A DNA stretch of 64,000 nucleotides from Hyphomicrobiales bacterium (lineage in GTDB: Bacteria > Pseudomonadota > Alphaproteobacteria > Rhizobiales > Rhizobiaceae), in assembly GCA_900473685.1 (NCBI GenBank), contig UCNE01000015.1, positions 248,001 to 312,000 on the forward strand. The letters run 5' to 3'. Shown in pieces: positions 37,391 through 45,801 of the stretch. Position 1 is the stretch's first letter. The number at the start of each line of letters is the position of its first letter. Below the pieces are notes generated by a model. The model made no database searches and was not told the origin of the DNA. It saw only the letters and a list, made by a program, of their open reading frames with translations. Position numbers and translations under genes: made by a program.

Positions 37391-39709
37391 TCAGGCGCTG
37401 CGCACCGGCGCGAGCAGCCTCAGCGCGTTGATCGTCACCAGCACGGTGGCGCCGGTATCGGCCAGGATCGCCGGCCACAGCCCGGTAATGCCGGCAATGG
37501 TAGTCACCAGGAACACCGCCTTCAACCCAAGCGCAATGGTGATGTTCTGGCGGATATTGCCCATCGTGCGTTTCGACAGGTCGATCATCTGTGCAACGTC
37601 CCCGACCCTGCCGTGAAGCACTGCGGCATCGGCGGTTTCGAGCGCCACGTCGGTTCCGCCGCCCATGGCGATGCCGATATCGGCTGCCGCCAGTGCCGGA
37701 GCGTCGTTGATCCCGTCACCGACCTTGGCAACGACAAACCCCTGCTGCTTCAGTTCGCCAACGATCCGCTGCTTGTCTTCCGGCATCAGTTCGGCGCGCA
37801 CCTCGATGCCAAGCTGCTTGCCGATCGCGGTGGCCGTGCGCTTGTTGTCACCGGTCAGCATGACGATTTTTACGCCCGCATCCGTCAGAGCCTTCAGCCC
37901 GGATTTGGCGTCAGTGCGCGGCTCGTCGCGCATGGCGATGGCACCGGCCAGCGTGTCGCCGATGATCAGCACCGAGACCGTCTTGCCCTCGTCGTTGAGC
38001 GCGGTGATTGCGGCCGTCTGCTCAGCCGACAGCGCAATGCGGTCGCCGGCTGCCTGCGGCGAGCCGAGGAAGACGGCCCTGCCGTTCACCGTTGCCGTCA
38101 CACCCTTGCCACCAAGCGCCTTGGCATCGGACACCGCCGGAATGGCAACCTTGTCGGCTGCAGCTTTGTCGAGGATTGCCTTGGCCAGAGGATGGCTGGA
38201 GCCGGTCTCAAGAGCTGCGGCAAAGGTCAGCACGTCCGGTTCCGAATGGCCGAAGGCGAGGATGTCCGTGACCTTCGGTTTGCCTTCCGTGAGCGTGCCG
38301 GTCTTGTCCAGCGCCACGGCATTGATCGTCCCCAGGGTCTCCAGCACGGCGCCGCCCTTCAGCAGCAGGCCGCGGCGGGCACCGGCGGAAAGCGAGGCGG
38401 CGATGGCGGCGGGCGTCGAGATCACCAGGGCGCAGGGGCAGCCGATCAGCAGGATGGCAAGACCCTTGTAGACCCATTCACCCCATGGGCCACCCATGAA
38501 CAGTGGGGGAATGATCGCCACCAGCGCTGCAACGACCACCACGCCGGGCGTGTAGTAACGCGAGAACCGGTCGATAAAGCGTTCGGTCGGTGCCTTGGAT
38601 TCCTGCGCCTCTTCCACCAGCTTGACGACGCGGGCAATGGTGTTGTCGGCGGCGGTCGCCGTGACGCGGACGCGCAGAGCTGCATCGCCGTTGATCGTTC
38701 CGGCAAAGACTTTTTCATCGACGCCCTTGCGCACCGGCGTGCTTTCGCCGGTCACCGGCGCCTCGTCGATGGCGCTGTCGCCAGACAGGATCACACCATC
38801 GGCAGAGATGCGGTCGCCGGGGCGAACGAGAATGGTTGCGCCGATGGCAAGGCTTTCGGCCGGAACAGACCGCGTCTGACCGTTTTCCTCCAGCAGCGCT
38901 TCCTTCGGCACCAGCGCCGCCAGCGACTGGATGCTCTGACGCGCTTTCCCGGCGGCAACGCCTTCGAGAAGTTCACCGACGAGGAACAGGAAGACCACGG
39001 CTGCAGCCTCTTCCCCGGCATTGATGATCACAGCGCCGATCGCCGCAATCGTCATCAGCATCTCGATCGAAAACGGTGTACCGGCCATGGCGGCCATGAT
39101 GGCGCGCCGGGCAATCGGGATCAGGCCGATCAGCATGGCAATGATGAAGGCATAGGATGCGATCGACGGCGCGAGATGGCCGACAGCATAGGCCACCACC
39201 AGCGCGGCACCTGAAAAGATCGTCAGCTTGCCCTTCTTGCTGGCCCACCAGGGACCGTTCGTTGGTCCATGGTCATGCCCGTGCAGGCCTTCCATCGTGT
39301 CCTTGGCCACGGGCTTCGAATGCTCGTGCCCCGCATGGCTCGCATGGTCGTGTCCGCTGTGATCGTGATCCGCATGATCGTGGCCGTCGTGGCTGGCATG
39401 CTTGGAATGATCGTGACCGGCATGGCTGTGATCGTCATGGTCGTGACCGCAGCAGGCCTGCTTTGCCTCGGCAACCGGCGCGGCCTTGCCAGCGATCTGC
39501 GAGACCGAATAGCCCAGACCCGAGACCTTCTTGGCAATGGCTGTGAGGTCGCTGACCGCGTCATGTTTCACGGTCATGGTGCCCGCGGTCACTGAAACCG
39601 AGACATCCGAAACGCCCGGCATGCGCCGGACTGCGGTGTCGATCTTGGCCGCGCAGGAGGCGCAATCCATGCCCTCCACCCGGTATCGTGTCTGTGTTGC
39701 CTCTGCCAT
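37391..39709 (-). CDS. zntA: Zn/Cd/Pb-exporting P1B-type ATPase
   Basis: From the ATG at 39709 (AGGAAG site) the protein has 772 residues; the frame is open 13 codons more. An N-terminal heavy-metal domain has GMDCASC at 13-19, followed by a linker with about 20 histidines (roughly residues 89-147). The membrane metal-site motif is C-P-C in IGCPCALVIST, the phosphorylation site is DKTGTLTEG, and GDGINDAPAL closes the hinge. C-P-C plus a His-rich linker and a ZntR/CadR-like regulator fit a Zn/Cd/Pb pump (P1B-2) rather than a copper pump. The symbol is by family. Confidence 0.88.
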   Translation of the reverse strand: MAEATQTRYRVEGMDCASCAAKIDTAVRRMPGVSDVSVSVTAGTMTVKHDAVSDLTAIAKKVSGLGYSVSQIAGKAAPVAEAKQACCGHDHDDHSHAGHDHSKHASHDGHDHADHDHSGHDHASHAGHEHSKPVAKDTMEGLHGHDHGPTNGPWWASKKGKLTIFSGAALVVAYAVGHLAPSIASYAFIIAMLIGLIPIARRAIMAAMAGTPFSIEMLMTIAAIGAVIINAGEEAAAVVFLFLVGELLEGVAAGKARQSIQSLAALVPKEALLEENGQTRSVPAESLAIGATILVRPGDRISADGVILSGDSAIDEAPVTGESTPVRKGVDEKVFAGTINGDAALRVRVTATAADNTIARVVKLVEEAQESKAPTERFIDRFSRYYTPGVVVVAALVAIIPPLFMGGPWGEWVYKGLAILLIGCPCALVISTPAAIAASLSAGARRGLLLKGGAVLETLGTINAVALDKTGTLTEGKPKVTDILAFGHSEPDVLTFAAALETGSSHPLAKAILDKAAADKVAIPAVSDAKALGGKGVTATVNGRAVFLGSPQAAGDRIALSAEQTAAITALNDEGKTVSVLIIGDTLAGAIAMRDEPRTDAKSGLKALTDAGVKIVMLTGDNKRTATAIGKQLGIEVRAELMPEDKQRIVGELKQQGFVVAKVGDGINDAPALAAADIGIAMGGGTDVALETADAAVLHGRVGDVAQMIDLSKRTMGNIRQNITIALGLKAVFLVTTIAGITGLWPAILADTGATVLVTINALRLLAPVRSA

Positions 39710-39750
39710 TGTCCGCTTCCTGTGTACGTTCTTGTCAAACTCTGGCATCT

Positions 39751-39781
39751 TTCCTACATCCTCTAGTGACTAGAGGTGCAA
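39751..39781 (-). promoter_or_regulatory. MerR-type operator-promoter of the P-type ATPase
   Basis: A 7-bp perfect inverted repeat, CCTCTAG-TGA-CTAGAGG (39760-39776), lies between TTGCAC (minus strand, 39781-39776) and TAGGAA (39756-39751), which are 19 bases apart. A lengthened 19-20 base spacer with a central dyad is the defining architecture of MerR-activated promoters. It lies between the divergent merR-type and ATPase genes. Confidence 0.78.
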
Positions 39782-39792
39782 GAGGGAAAATC

Positions 39793-40215
39793 ATGAAAAA
39801 GATCACGATTGGCGAGGCTGCGCGCAAAAGTGGCGTCAAGGTCCCGACCATCCGCTATTACGAGGGCATTGGCCTTTTGCGGGAGCCAAGCCGCAGCGAA
39901 GGCAATCAGCGATCCTACGAGCCATCCGACCTTAGCCGCCTGACGTTCATCCGCCATGCCCGTGAACTCGGTTTCGAGGTGGAGGCCATCCGTGCGCTCC
40001 TCAGCCTGCAGGACAATCCGCTGCAATCCTGCGCCACCGCCGACGCCATCGCCAAGGCCCGTCTTATCGAGGTTGAGCAGCGGATTCGCAGCCTGATGGC
40101 GCTGAAGGCCGAGCTGGAAATGATGGTGGAAGGTTGTGGCCACGGCCGTGTCGATCAGTGCCGGGTGATCGAGGTGCTTGCCGATCACGCCGAATGCAGA
40201 CATCACGGTCATTGA
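39793..40215 (+). CDS. MerR-family metal-responsive regulator (ZntR/CadR-like)
   Basis: The ATG at 39793 gives 140 residues. The winged helix (ITIGEAARKSGVKVPTIRYYEGIGLL) is followed by a dimer coiled coil and a metal-binding end. Cysteines at 80, 115, 123 and 135, with the terminal HHGH, resemble the Zn/Cd/Pb branch (C-x-C-G-H...C). It is divergent from the ATPase and the operator lies between them, so it should activate the ATPase when metal is bound. The exact metal is not certain. Confidence 0.86.
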   Translation: MKKITIGEAARKSGVKVPTIRYYEGIGLLREPSRSEGNQRSYEPSDLSRLTFIRHARELGFEVEAIRALLSLQDNPLQSCATADAIAKARLIEVEQRIRSLMALKAELEMMVEGCGHGRVDQCRVIEVLADHAECRHHGH

Positions 40216-40358
40216 TGCGGCTCGTCACCTGATTAGGTGATACAGTAGCCCTCCGCCTGGCCTCGGTATCGCGGCGGGCTGATTGCCTCACAATGGCCCG
40301 TCGGGTAGGGTCCAGCCGAAGAGGCAGGCGCAACCGCCGGCCGATAATGGAATTCGTC

Positions 40359-41564
40359 ATGACGCTTCAGGGAAAACGCATTCTTCTCATCATATCCGGG
40401 GGTATCGCGGCCTATAAGAGCCTTGATCTGATCCGTCGGCTGCGGGAGCGCGGTGCCGCTGTCCGCCCGGTGATGACGGCTGGCGCGCAGGCGTTCGTGA
40501 CGCCGCTTGCCGTCGGCGCATTGGCGGCAGACAAGGTCTTCACCGAGCTGTTTTCCCGCGAGGACGAGCAGGATGTCGGCCATATCCGGCTCGCCCGCGA
40601 TTGTGATTTGATCATCATCGCGCCTGCAACAGCCGATCTGATGGCGAAGATGGCGAACGGCCTGGCCGACGATCTCGCGTCGACCATTCTTCTGGCGACC
40701 GACAAGCCGGTGCTCGCCGCCCCGGCGATGAACCCGAAAATGTGGTCGCATGCCGCCACCCGGCGCAACCACGCGACGCTTGTTGCCGATGGTATCCGCT
40801 TCGTCGGCCCGGCCGCTGGCGAAATGGCTGAAAGCGGCGAAAAGGGCGAGGGCCGGATGGCCGAACCATTGGAAATCGCCGCCGCCGCCGAGGCGCTGCT
40901 GGACACGGGGCCAAAACCACTGGCCGGCAAGAAAGCCATCGTGACGTCCGGCCCGACACATGAGCCGATCGATCCGGTGCGTTATATCGCCAACCGTTCG
41001 TCCGGAAAGCAAGGCCATGCCATCGCCGCTGAACTCGCCCGGCTCGGGGCCGATGTGACCCTGGTCTCCGGGCCGGTCACGATCCCGGATCCAAAAGGTG
41101 TGAAGGTCGTCCACGTCGAACGGGCCGAGGAGATGCGCGATGCCGTGATTGGCGCATTGCCAGCCGATATCGCCGTGATGGTCGCAGCCGTCGCCGACTG
41201 GCGGGTGGCGAGCACGTCCGGCAACAAGATCAAGAAGCAGCCCGGCGAAGCGCCGCCACCGCTGCTGCTCACCGAAAATCCGGATATCCTGAAAACCATC
41301 GGCCATCACGCCAAGCGGCCAAAGCTGGTGGTCGGGTTTGCGGCGGAAACCCAGAATGTCGCCGAGAATGGCCGCTCGAAGCTGGAACGCAAGGGCGCGG
41401 ACTACATCCTGGCCAACGATGTGTCGCCCCATACCGGCATCATGGGCGGCGATCACAACACCGTGAAGGTGATCGGCAAGGCCGGCGACGAGGACTGGCC
41501 GGAAATGGACAAACAGGCGGTCGCCGCTCGGCTTGGCAAGCTGATCGCCTCACATTTTTCCTGA
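40359..41564 (+). CDS. coaBC: Bifunctional phosphopantothenoylcysteine decarboxylase/phosphopantothenate-cysteine ligase
   Basis: CoaBC carries out two steps of coenzyme A synthesis. From the ATG at 40359 it has 401 residues (an ATG at 40347 would add four). The N-terminal flavoprotein decarboxylase domain has SGGIAAYKSLDLIRRL and the substrate clamp APAMNPKMW; the C-terminal ligase domain starts near residue 185 with VTSGPTHEPIDPVR and YIANRSSGKQG. Its last 15 bases overlap the converging glutamine amidotransferase gene. Confidence 0.95.
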   Translation: MTLQGKRILLIISGGIAAYKSLDLIRRLRERGAAVRPVMTAGAQAFVTPLAVGALAADKVFTELFSREDEQDVGHIRLARDCDLIIIAPATADLMAKMANGLADDLASTILLATDKPVLAAPAMNPKMWSHAATRRNHATLVADGIRFVGPAAGEMAESGEKGEGRMAEPLEIAAAAEALLDTGPKPLAGKKAIVTSGPTHEPIDPVRYIANRSSGKQGHAIAAELARLGADVTLVSGPVTIPDPKGVKVVHVERAEEMRDAVIGALPADIAVMVAAVADWRVASTSGNKIKKQPGEAPPPLLLTENPDILKTIGHHAKRPKLVVGFAAETQNVAENGRSKLERKGADYILANDVSPHTGIMGGDHNTVKVIGKAGDEDWPEMDKQAVAARLGKLIASHFS

Positions 41565-42377
41565 CATCATCTGTCCCGTAATGGACATATCGCGGGCGGC
41601 GCCCGCCGTTCCGAACAGGCGCACGTCGACACCGTTTTCACCGACGATGACGGCGGTGCCGTCGGGAATTTCCACCCAGGCATTGTCGTCGTCGTTCAAC
41701 GGTTCGGAGACGAGGCAATAGCCACCGCTCGGTCCCATCGGTGCCGCATAGAGTGTCGGCGCCTTCCAGTCGGACGCATAGCGCACGGCATAGAGGTCAT
41801 GACCATCAGACAGCGCGGCCGTGAAACGCACCAGAACCTTGCGCTCCATATGTTCGGCCAGCCGCTCGACGAAGGCCAGGGTCTCCGCAATGGCACCCAA
41901 AGGATCCTCTTCCAGGCCGAATTGCAGCGCCAGTAGGAATAGAAGTTCGCTATCGGTCGAGCCGGTGCGGGCGGTGTAGAGATCGTTGTCGAGCATCGCC
42001 TCCATCGGCCGGCGCAGATGGTCGAAATCGCCGATCTGGCCGTTGTGCATGAAGGACCAGCGGCCATGCACGAAGGGATGGCAGTTGTCGCGCCGTGTGC
42101 CGCCGCCGGTCGCAGCCCGCACATGGGCAAGAAACAGTGGCGAGCGAATCTGCCGCGCAATGCTCTTCAGATTGCAATCCGACCAGGCGGGCAGGATGTC
42201 GCGGTAGCGGCCGGGTTCCGGATGGTCGCCGTACCAGGCGACGCCGAAACCGTCACCGTTGGTCGCCGTCTTGGCGCGGGTGGCGCAATGGGATTGCTCG
42301 ATAAGCGAGTGGGCCGGCGACGACACCAGTTCTTCCAGATAGAGCGGCTCTCCGCGATAGGCTGCCCAGCGGCACAT
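41550..42377 (-). CDS. Class II glutamine amidotransferase (YafJ/EgtC-like)
   Basis: This 275-residue protein starts MCRWAAYRG, so Cys2 becomes the N-terminal nucleophile after Met removal, as in Ntn-type amidotransferases. The conserved block LAHVRAATGGGTRRDNCHPF and FMHNGQIGDF are the family glutamine-binding stretches. It lacks a synthase domain, so it may hydrolyse a gamma-glutamyl compound by itself, as EgtC does, but no ergothioneine genes are nearby. Function is therefore only class-level. Confidence 0.82.
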   Translation of the reverse strand: MCRWAAYRGEPLYLEELVSSPAHSLIEQSHCATRAKTATNGDGFGVAWYGDHPEPGRYRDILPAWSDCNLKSIARQIRSPLFLAHVRAATGGGTRRDNCHPFVHGRWSFMHNGQIGDFDHLRRPMEAMLDNDLYTARTGSTDSELLFLLALQFGLEEDPLGAIAETLAFVERLAEHMERKVLVRFTAALSDGHDLYAVRYASDWKAPTLYAAPMGPSGGYCLVSEPLNDDDNAWVEIPDGTAVIVGENGVDVRLFGTAGAARDMSITGQMMSGKM

Positions 42378-42678
42378 GCAGGATACTCCGGATCGCGGGG
42401 ATGGCCCGCCTTGATGGTTCGTTAACCATGCCGATCATCCGGTCGAACATGGTAAAAATGCGTTAACGAACGGGATATTTTGCGCATCTTGCTGCGTAAT
42501 CTCCTTGGGTGGCCGCAGCTGTTTCTCCGGGAACGGCGGCTTTTCTGATCTCTGTGCCGTGACCGCAAACCGTCAGATGGCGGGAAAAATGTCGATACGG
42601 AATGTATGTTCTATTTTTTCGAGAAATCTTTGCATAAGGTCCTGACAACAACAGAAACGCAGAAAGAGAGCCGGATAA
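42378..42678. promoter_or_regulatory. Divergent region between the amidotransferase and iolR genes
   Basis: This 301-base gap holds a nested inverted repeat: GTTCGTTAAC (42417-42426) with GTTAACGAAC (42462-42471), and inside it ACCATG (42425-42430) with CATGGT (42448-42453). Nearer iolR, GGAA-TGTATG-TTCT (42599-42612) differs by one base from the GGAA-N6-TTCC motif described for rhizobial IolR, hinting at autoregulation. I see no small gene. Confidence 0.5.
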
Positions 42679-43542
42679 ATGGCCGAGACGGAAAACAGCA
42701 TTGCCATCCCGCAGGACTTCGATGGCTTGAAGGCGATCATCCTGGAGCGCAAGGCGCAACTGCCCAAACGCCTGCGCCAGGTCGCTGCCTATGCCCTCGA
42801 CAATCCCGACGAAATCGCTTTCGGCACGGCGGCCAGCATCGCCACCTCGGCGGATGTCCAGCCTTCGACGCTGGTGCGCTTTGCCCAGCATTTCGGCTTC
42901 GAAGGCTTTTCCAGCCTGCAGCAGATCTTTCGCGCACGGTTGCGGGAGCGCACGCCGGGCTATGACGAACGCCTGAAGGCGCTGAGCGGCAATGATCACA
43001 GCAAGCTGGAAAGCGGCTCGATCTTCAACGGTTTCGTGGCCGCCGCCCACCGCTCGCTGGACAATATCGCCAGTTCGGTCGAACCCGAAGCGTTCGAGCG
43101 TGCCGTCAATATTCTGGCCGGTGCCGAGACGATCTATCTGGTTGCCAAGCGGCGCTCCTATCCGATCTCCGGTTATATGGCCTATGCTTTTGGAAAGCTG
43201 AAAGTCAGATATCAGCTCGTCGGCACCGCAGCCGGCATCGATGACGATATCCTGGCGATGGCCGGGCCAAAGGATGCGGCCTTTGCCGTCAGCTTTTCGC
43301 CCTACGCCTCCGAAAGCGTCAATCAGGCCAAACTGCTCGCCAGCCACAATGTGCCTGTTGTCTCGCTGACCGATTCGGCATTCTCGCCATTGGCCGAGTC
43401 TTCGAGAGTCTGGTTCGAGCTTGTCGAGGCCGATCATGCCGGGTTTCGTTCGCTCTCGGCCAGCATGGCGTTTGCCATGGCATTGACGGTGGCGGTGGCC
43501 GAAAAAAGGCGGCGGATCAGTGAAGATCATTCAATGGAATGA
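42679..43542 (+). CDS. iolR: RpiR-family repressor of inositol catabolism
   Basis: This 287-residue protein has an N-terminal HTH_6 domain (LPKRLRQVAAYALDNPDEIAFGTAASIATSADVQPSTLVRFAQ region, given as description in parts) and a C-terminal SIS sugar-phosphate-binding domain from about residue 125. Rhizobia use RpiR-type IolR, not the DeoR-type of Bacillus, and in them iolR heads iolCDEB, as here. A sugar phosphate from the pathway is the likely inducer. An operator-like dyad overlaps its stop codon and precedes iolC. Confidence 0.88.
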   Translation: MAETENSIAIPQDFDGLKAIILERKAQLPKRLRQVAAYALDNPDEIAFGTAASIATSADVQPSTLVRFAQHFGFEGFSSLQQIFRARLRERTPGYDERLKALSGNDHSKLESGSIFNGFVAAAHRSLDNIASSVEPEAFERAVNILAGAETIYLVAKRRSYPISGYMAYAFGKLKVRYQLVGTAAGIDDDILAMAGPKDAAFAVSFSPYASESVNQAKLLASHNVPVVSLTDSAFSPLAESSRVWFELVEADHAGFRSLSASMAFAMALTVAVAEKRRRISEDHSME

Positions 43543-43558
43543 AAATTCCACATTGACT
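43535..43558 (+). promoter_or_regulatory. IolR operator and iolC promoter candidate
   Basis: TGGAAT-GAAA-ATTCCA (43535-43550) is a perfect dyad and contains GGAA-N6-TTCC exactly, the motif reported for IolR sites in Sinorhizobium. TTGACT (43553-43558) follows closely as a possible -35, so a bound repressor would cover the promoter. The dyad overlaps the iolR stop. Confidence 0.72.
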
Positions 43559-43645
43559 AAACGGCGGAATTTATGTTTCATAAAGGTGACACCCACCAGC
43601 CAATAAAAATGTCGGCGCGACGCAAGCGCCCGCCGGGAGGAAGCA

Positions 43646-45577
43646 GTGAGCCAGATCAACGGGACGCAGGCAGACAAGCCGCTCGACCTCATCACCATCG
43701 GCCGTGCCTCGGTCGATCTTTACGGCCAGCAGATCGGAACGCGGCTTGAAGACGTTGCGAGTTTTGCCAAGTCCGTCGGCGGCTGCCCCACCAACATTTC
43801 GGTCGGCACTGCGCGTCTCGGCCTGAAGTCAGCACTTCTGACCCGCGTCGGCAAGGAACAGATGGGCCGCTTCATCCGCGAGCAGTTGGAGCGCGAGGGG
43901 GTCGAGACCAAGGGCATCGTTACCGATCCCGAACGCCTGACGGCGCTCGCCATTCTGGCCGTCGAAAACGAACATTCCTTCCCGCTTCTGTTCTATCGTG
44001 ACAACTGTGCCGACAGCGCGCTCTGCGAAGACGATATCTCCGAAGACTTCATCCGCTCCGCCCGCGCCATCCTCGTCACCGGCACCCATTTCGCCAAGCC
44101 GCACACGGATGCCGCCCAGCGCAAGGCAATCCTCATCGCCAAGGCAAGCGGTGCCAAGGTGGTGTTTGATATCGACTATCGCCCCAACCTCTGGGGCCTT
44201 GCCGGGCACGATGCTGGCGATAACCGTTATATCGCATCCGAAAAAGTCTCCGCGCATCTGAAGACGGTGCTGGCCGAATGCGACCTGATCGTCGGCACCG
44301 AAGAGGAAGTTCTCATCGCTTCCGGCGATAGCGATCTGTTGACAGCGCTGAAGACCATCCGCGCCAATTCCAGGGCAATGATCGTGCTGAAGCGCGGCCC
44401 GATGGGCTGCATCGTCTATGACGGCCCGATCTCGGACAATCTCGAAGACGGTATAGTCGGCAAGGGTTTCCCGATCGAGGTCTACAACGTGCTCGGTGCC
44501 GGTGACGCGTTCATGTCCGGGTTCCTGCGCGGTTGGCTGAAGGGCGAGCCGCATGCCACGTCCGCCACCTGGGCCAATGCCTGCGGTGCGTTTGCCGTTT
44601 CGCGCCTTCTCTGCGCACCGGAAATCCCGACCTGGACCGAGCTGCAGTTCTTCCTGGAAAACGGCAGCACGGAAAAGGCACTGCGCAAGGACGAGGCGAT
44701 CAACCACGTTCACTGGGCAACCACCCGCCGCCGCGAAATCCCGCAGCTGATGGCACTTGCCATCGATCACCGCAGCCAGCTGGAAGATCTGGCGGGCGGC
44801 GACGCCGGGCTTCTGGCCCGCATCCCGGCGTTCAAGGTCCTTGCCGTCAAGGCTGCCGAGCGCATTGCCAACGGCCGCCCCGGCTTCGGTATGCTGATCG
44901 ACGACAAATACGGCCGCGATGCGCTTTATGCGGTCAACAAGAACTTCTGGATCGGCAAGCCGATCGAGTTGCCGGGCTCGCGTCCATTGCAGTTCGAGTT
45001 CAGTCAGGATCTCGGTAGCCGGCTCATCGATTGGCCCGTCGACCACTGCATCAAGGTCTTGAGTTTCTTCCATCCGGACGACCCGGCGGAGATGAAAGCC
45101 ACCCAGATCGCCAAGCTGCGCTCTGCCTTTGAGGCTGCCCGCAAGGTCGGCCGCGAAATCCTGATCGAGATCATCGCCGGCAAGCATGGCACGCTCAATG
45201 ACAACACCATTCCGCGGGCGCTCACCGAGCTCTACGATGCCGGCCTGAAGCCCGACTGGTGGAAGCTCGAGCCACAGGCAAGCCGTGCCGCCTGGGCGGC
45301 GATCGATACTGTCATCGAAAAGCGCGATCCGCTCTGCCGGGGCGTTGTCCTTCTCGGGTTGGAAGCCCCATATGAAGCGCTGAAGGAAGGCTTTGCCGCC
45401 GCGCGGACCTCGAAAACGGTCAAGGGGTTCGCTGTTGGACGGACGATCTTTGCCGAGGCGAGCAAGGCATGGCTGGCCAATGAGATCGATGACGAACAGG
45501 CAATCGCCGATATGGCGGGCAAGTTCGAGGCTCTGGTCAATCTCTGGCTGGGTCTGGCGGAAACAAAGGCGGCTTGA
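43646..45577 (+). CDS. iolC: Bifunctional 5-dehydro-2-deoxygluconokinase/DUF2090 aldolase (IolC-IolJ-type fusion)
   Basis: This 643-residue protein starts at GTG 43646 after a GGGAGGAAG site. Residues 1-330 are a PfkB-type kinase: the N-terminal GRASVDLYGQQIG, and NVLGAGDAFMSGFLRG with the catalytic aspartate near residue 289. Residues 330-643 form a DUF2090 domain, proposed to act as the 5-dehydro-2-deoxy-phosphogluconate aldolase in proteobacteria, so one chain does two consecutive steps. It sits in the standard iolC position. Confidence 0.93.
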   Translation: MSQINGTQADKPLDLITIGRASVDLYGQQIGTRLEDVASFAKSVGGCPTNISVGTARLGLKSALLTRVGKEQMGRFIREQLEREGVETKGIVTDPERLTALAILAVENEHSFPLLFYRDNCADSALCEDDISEDFIRSARAILVTGTHFAKPHTDAAQRKAILIAKASGAKVVFDIDYRPNLWGLAGHDAGDNRYIASEKVSAHLKTVLAECDLIVGTEEEVLIASGDSDLLTALKTIRANSRAMIVLKRGPMGCIVYDGPISDNLEDGIVGKGFPIEVYNVLGAGDAFMSGFLRGWLKGEPHATSATWANACGAFAVSRLLCAPEIPTWTELQFFLENGSTEKALRKDEAINHVHWATTRRREIPQLMALAIDHRSQLEDLAGGDAGLLARIPAFKVLAVKAAERIANGRPGFGMLIDDKYGRDALYAVNKNFWIGKPIELPGSRPLQFEFSQDLGSRLIDWPVDHCIKVLSFFHPDDPAEMKATQIAKLRSAFEAARKVGREILIEIIAGKHGTLNDNTIPRALTELYDAGLKPDWWKLEPQASRAAWAAIDTVIEKRDPLCRGVVLLGLEAPYEALKEGFAAARTSKTVKGFAVGRTIFAEASKAWLANEIDDEQAIADMAGKFEALVNLWLGLAETKAA

Positions 45578-45601
45578 CCGTTGGTGCGGCATGCGGCTGC
45601 A

Positions 45602-45740
45602 CCCCCCTCTGTCGGTGACGCCGACATCTCCCCCACAAGGGGGGGATTAGCCACAGGCTCTTTCCGCCCCCTACGGAAATAAGGGAAAAGAATAATCTCC
45701 CCCCCTTGTGGGGGAGATGTCCCGAAGGGACAGAGGGGGG
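45602..45740. repeat. RIME-like long palindrome between iolC and iolD
   Basis: Three nested inverted repeats share one centre: CCCCCCTCTGTC (45602-45613) with GACAGAGGGGGG (45729-45740); a perfect 24-base arm at 45623-45646 with 45698-45721; and TTTCCG (45661-45666) with CGGAAA (45674-45679) at the apex. This gives a 139-base cruciform-forming element. It resembles the Rhizobium-specific intergenic mosaic elements. It lies inside the iol operon, upstream of the iolD ribosome binding site. Confidence 0.8.
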
Positions 45741-45801
45741 TAAAACTTTCCTCATAGGCAAGATTTTATGCGAGGCAATGTCCTCGTTCGAGGAGGAAAC
45801 G

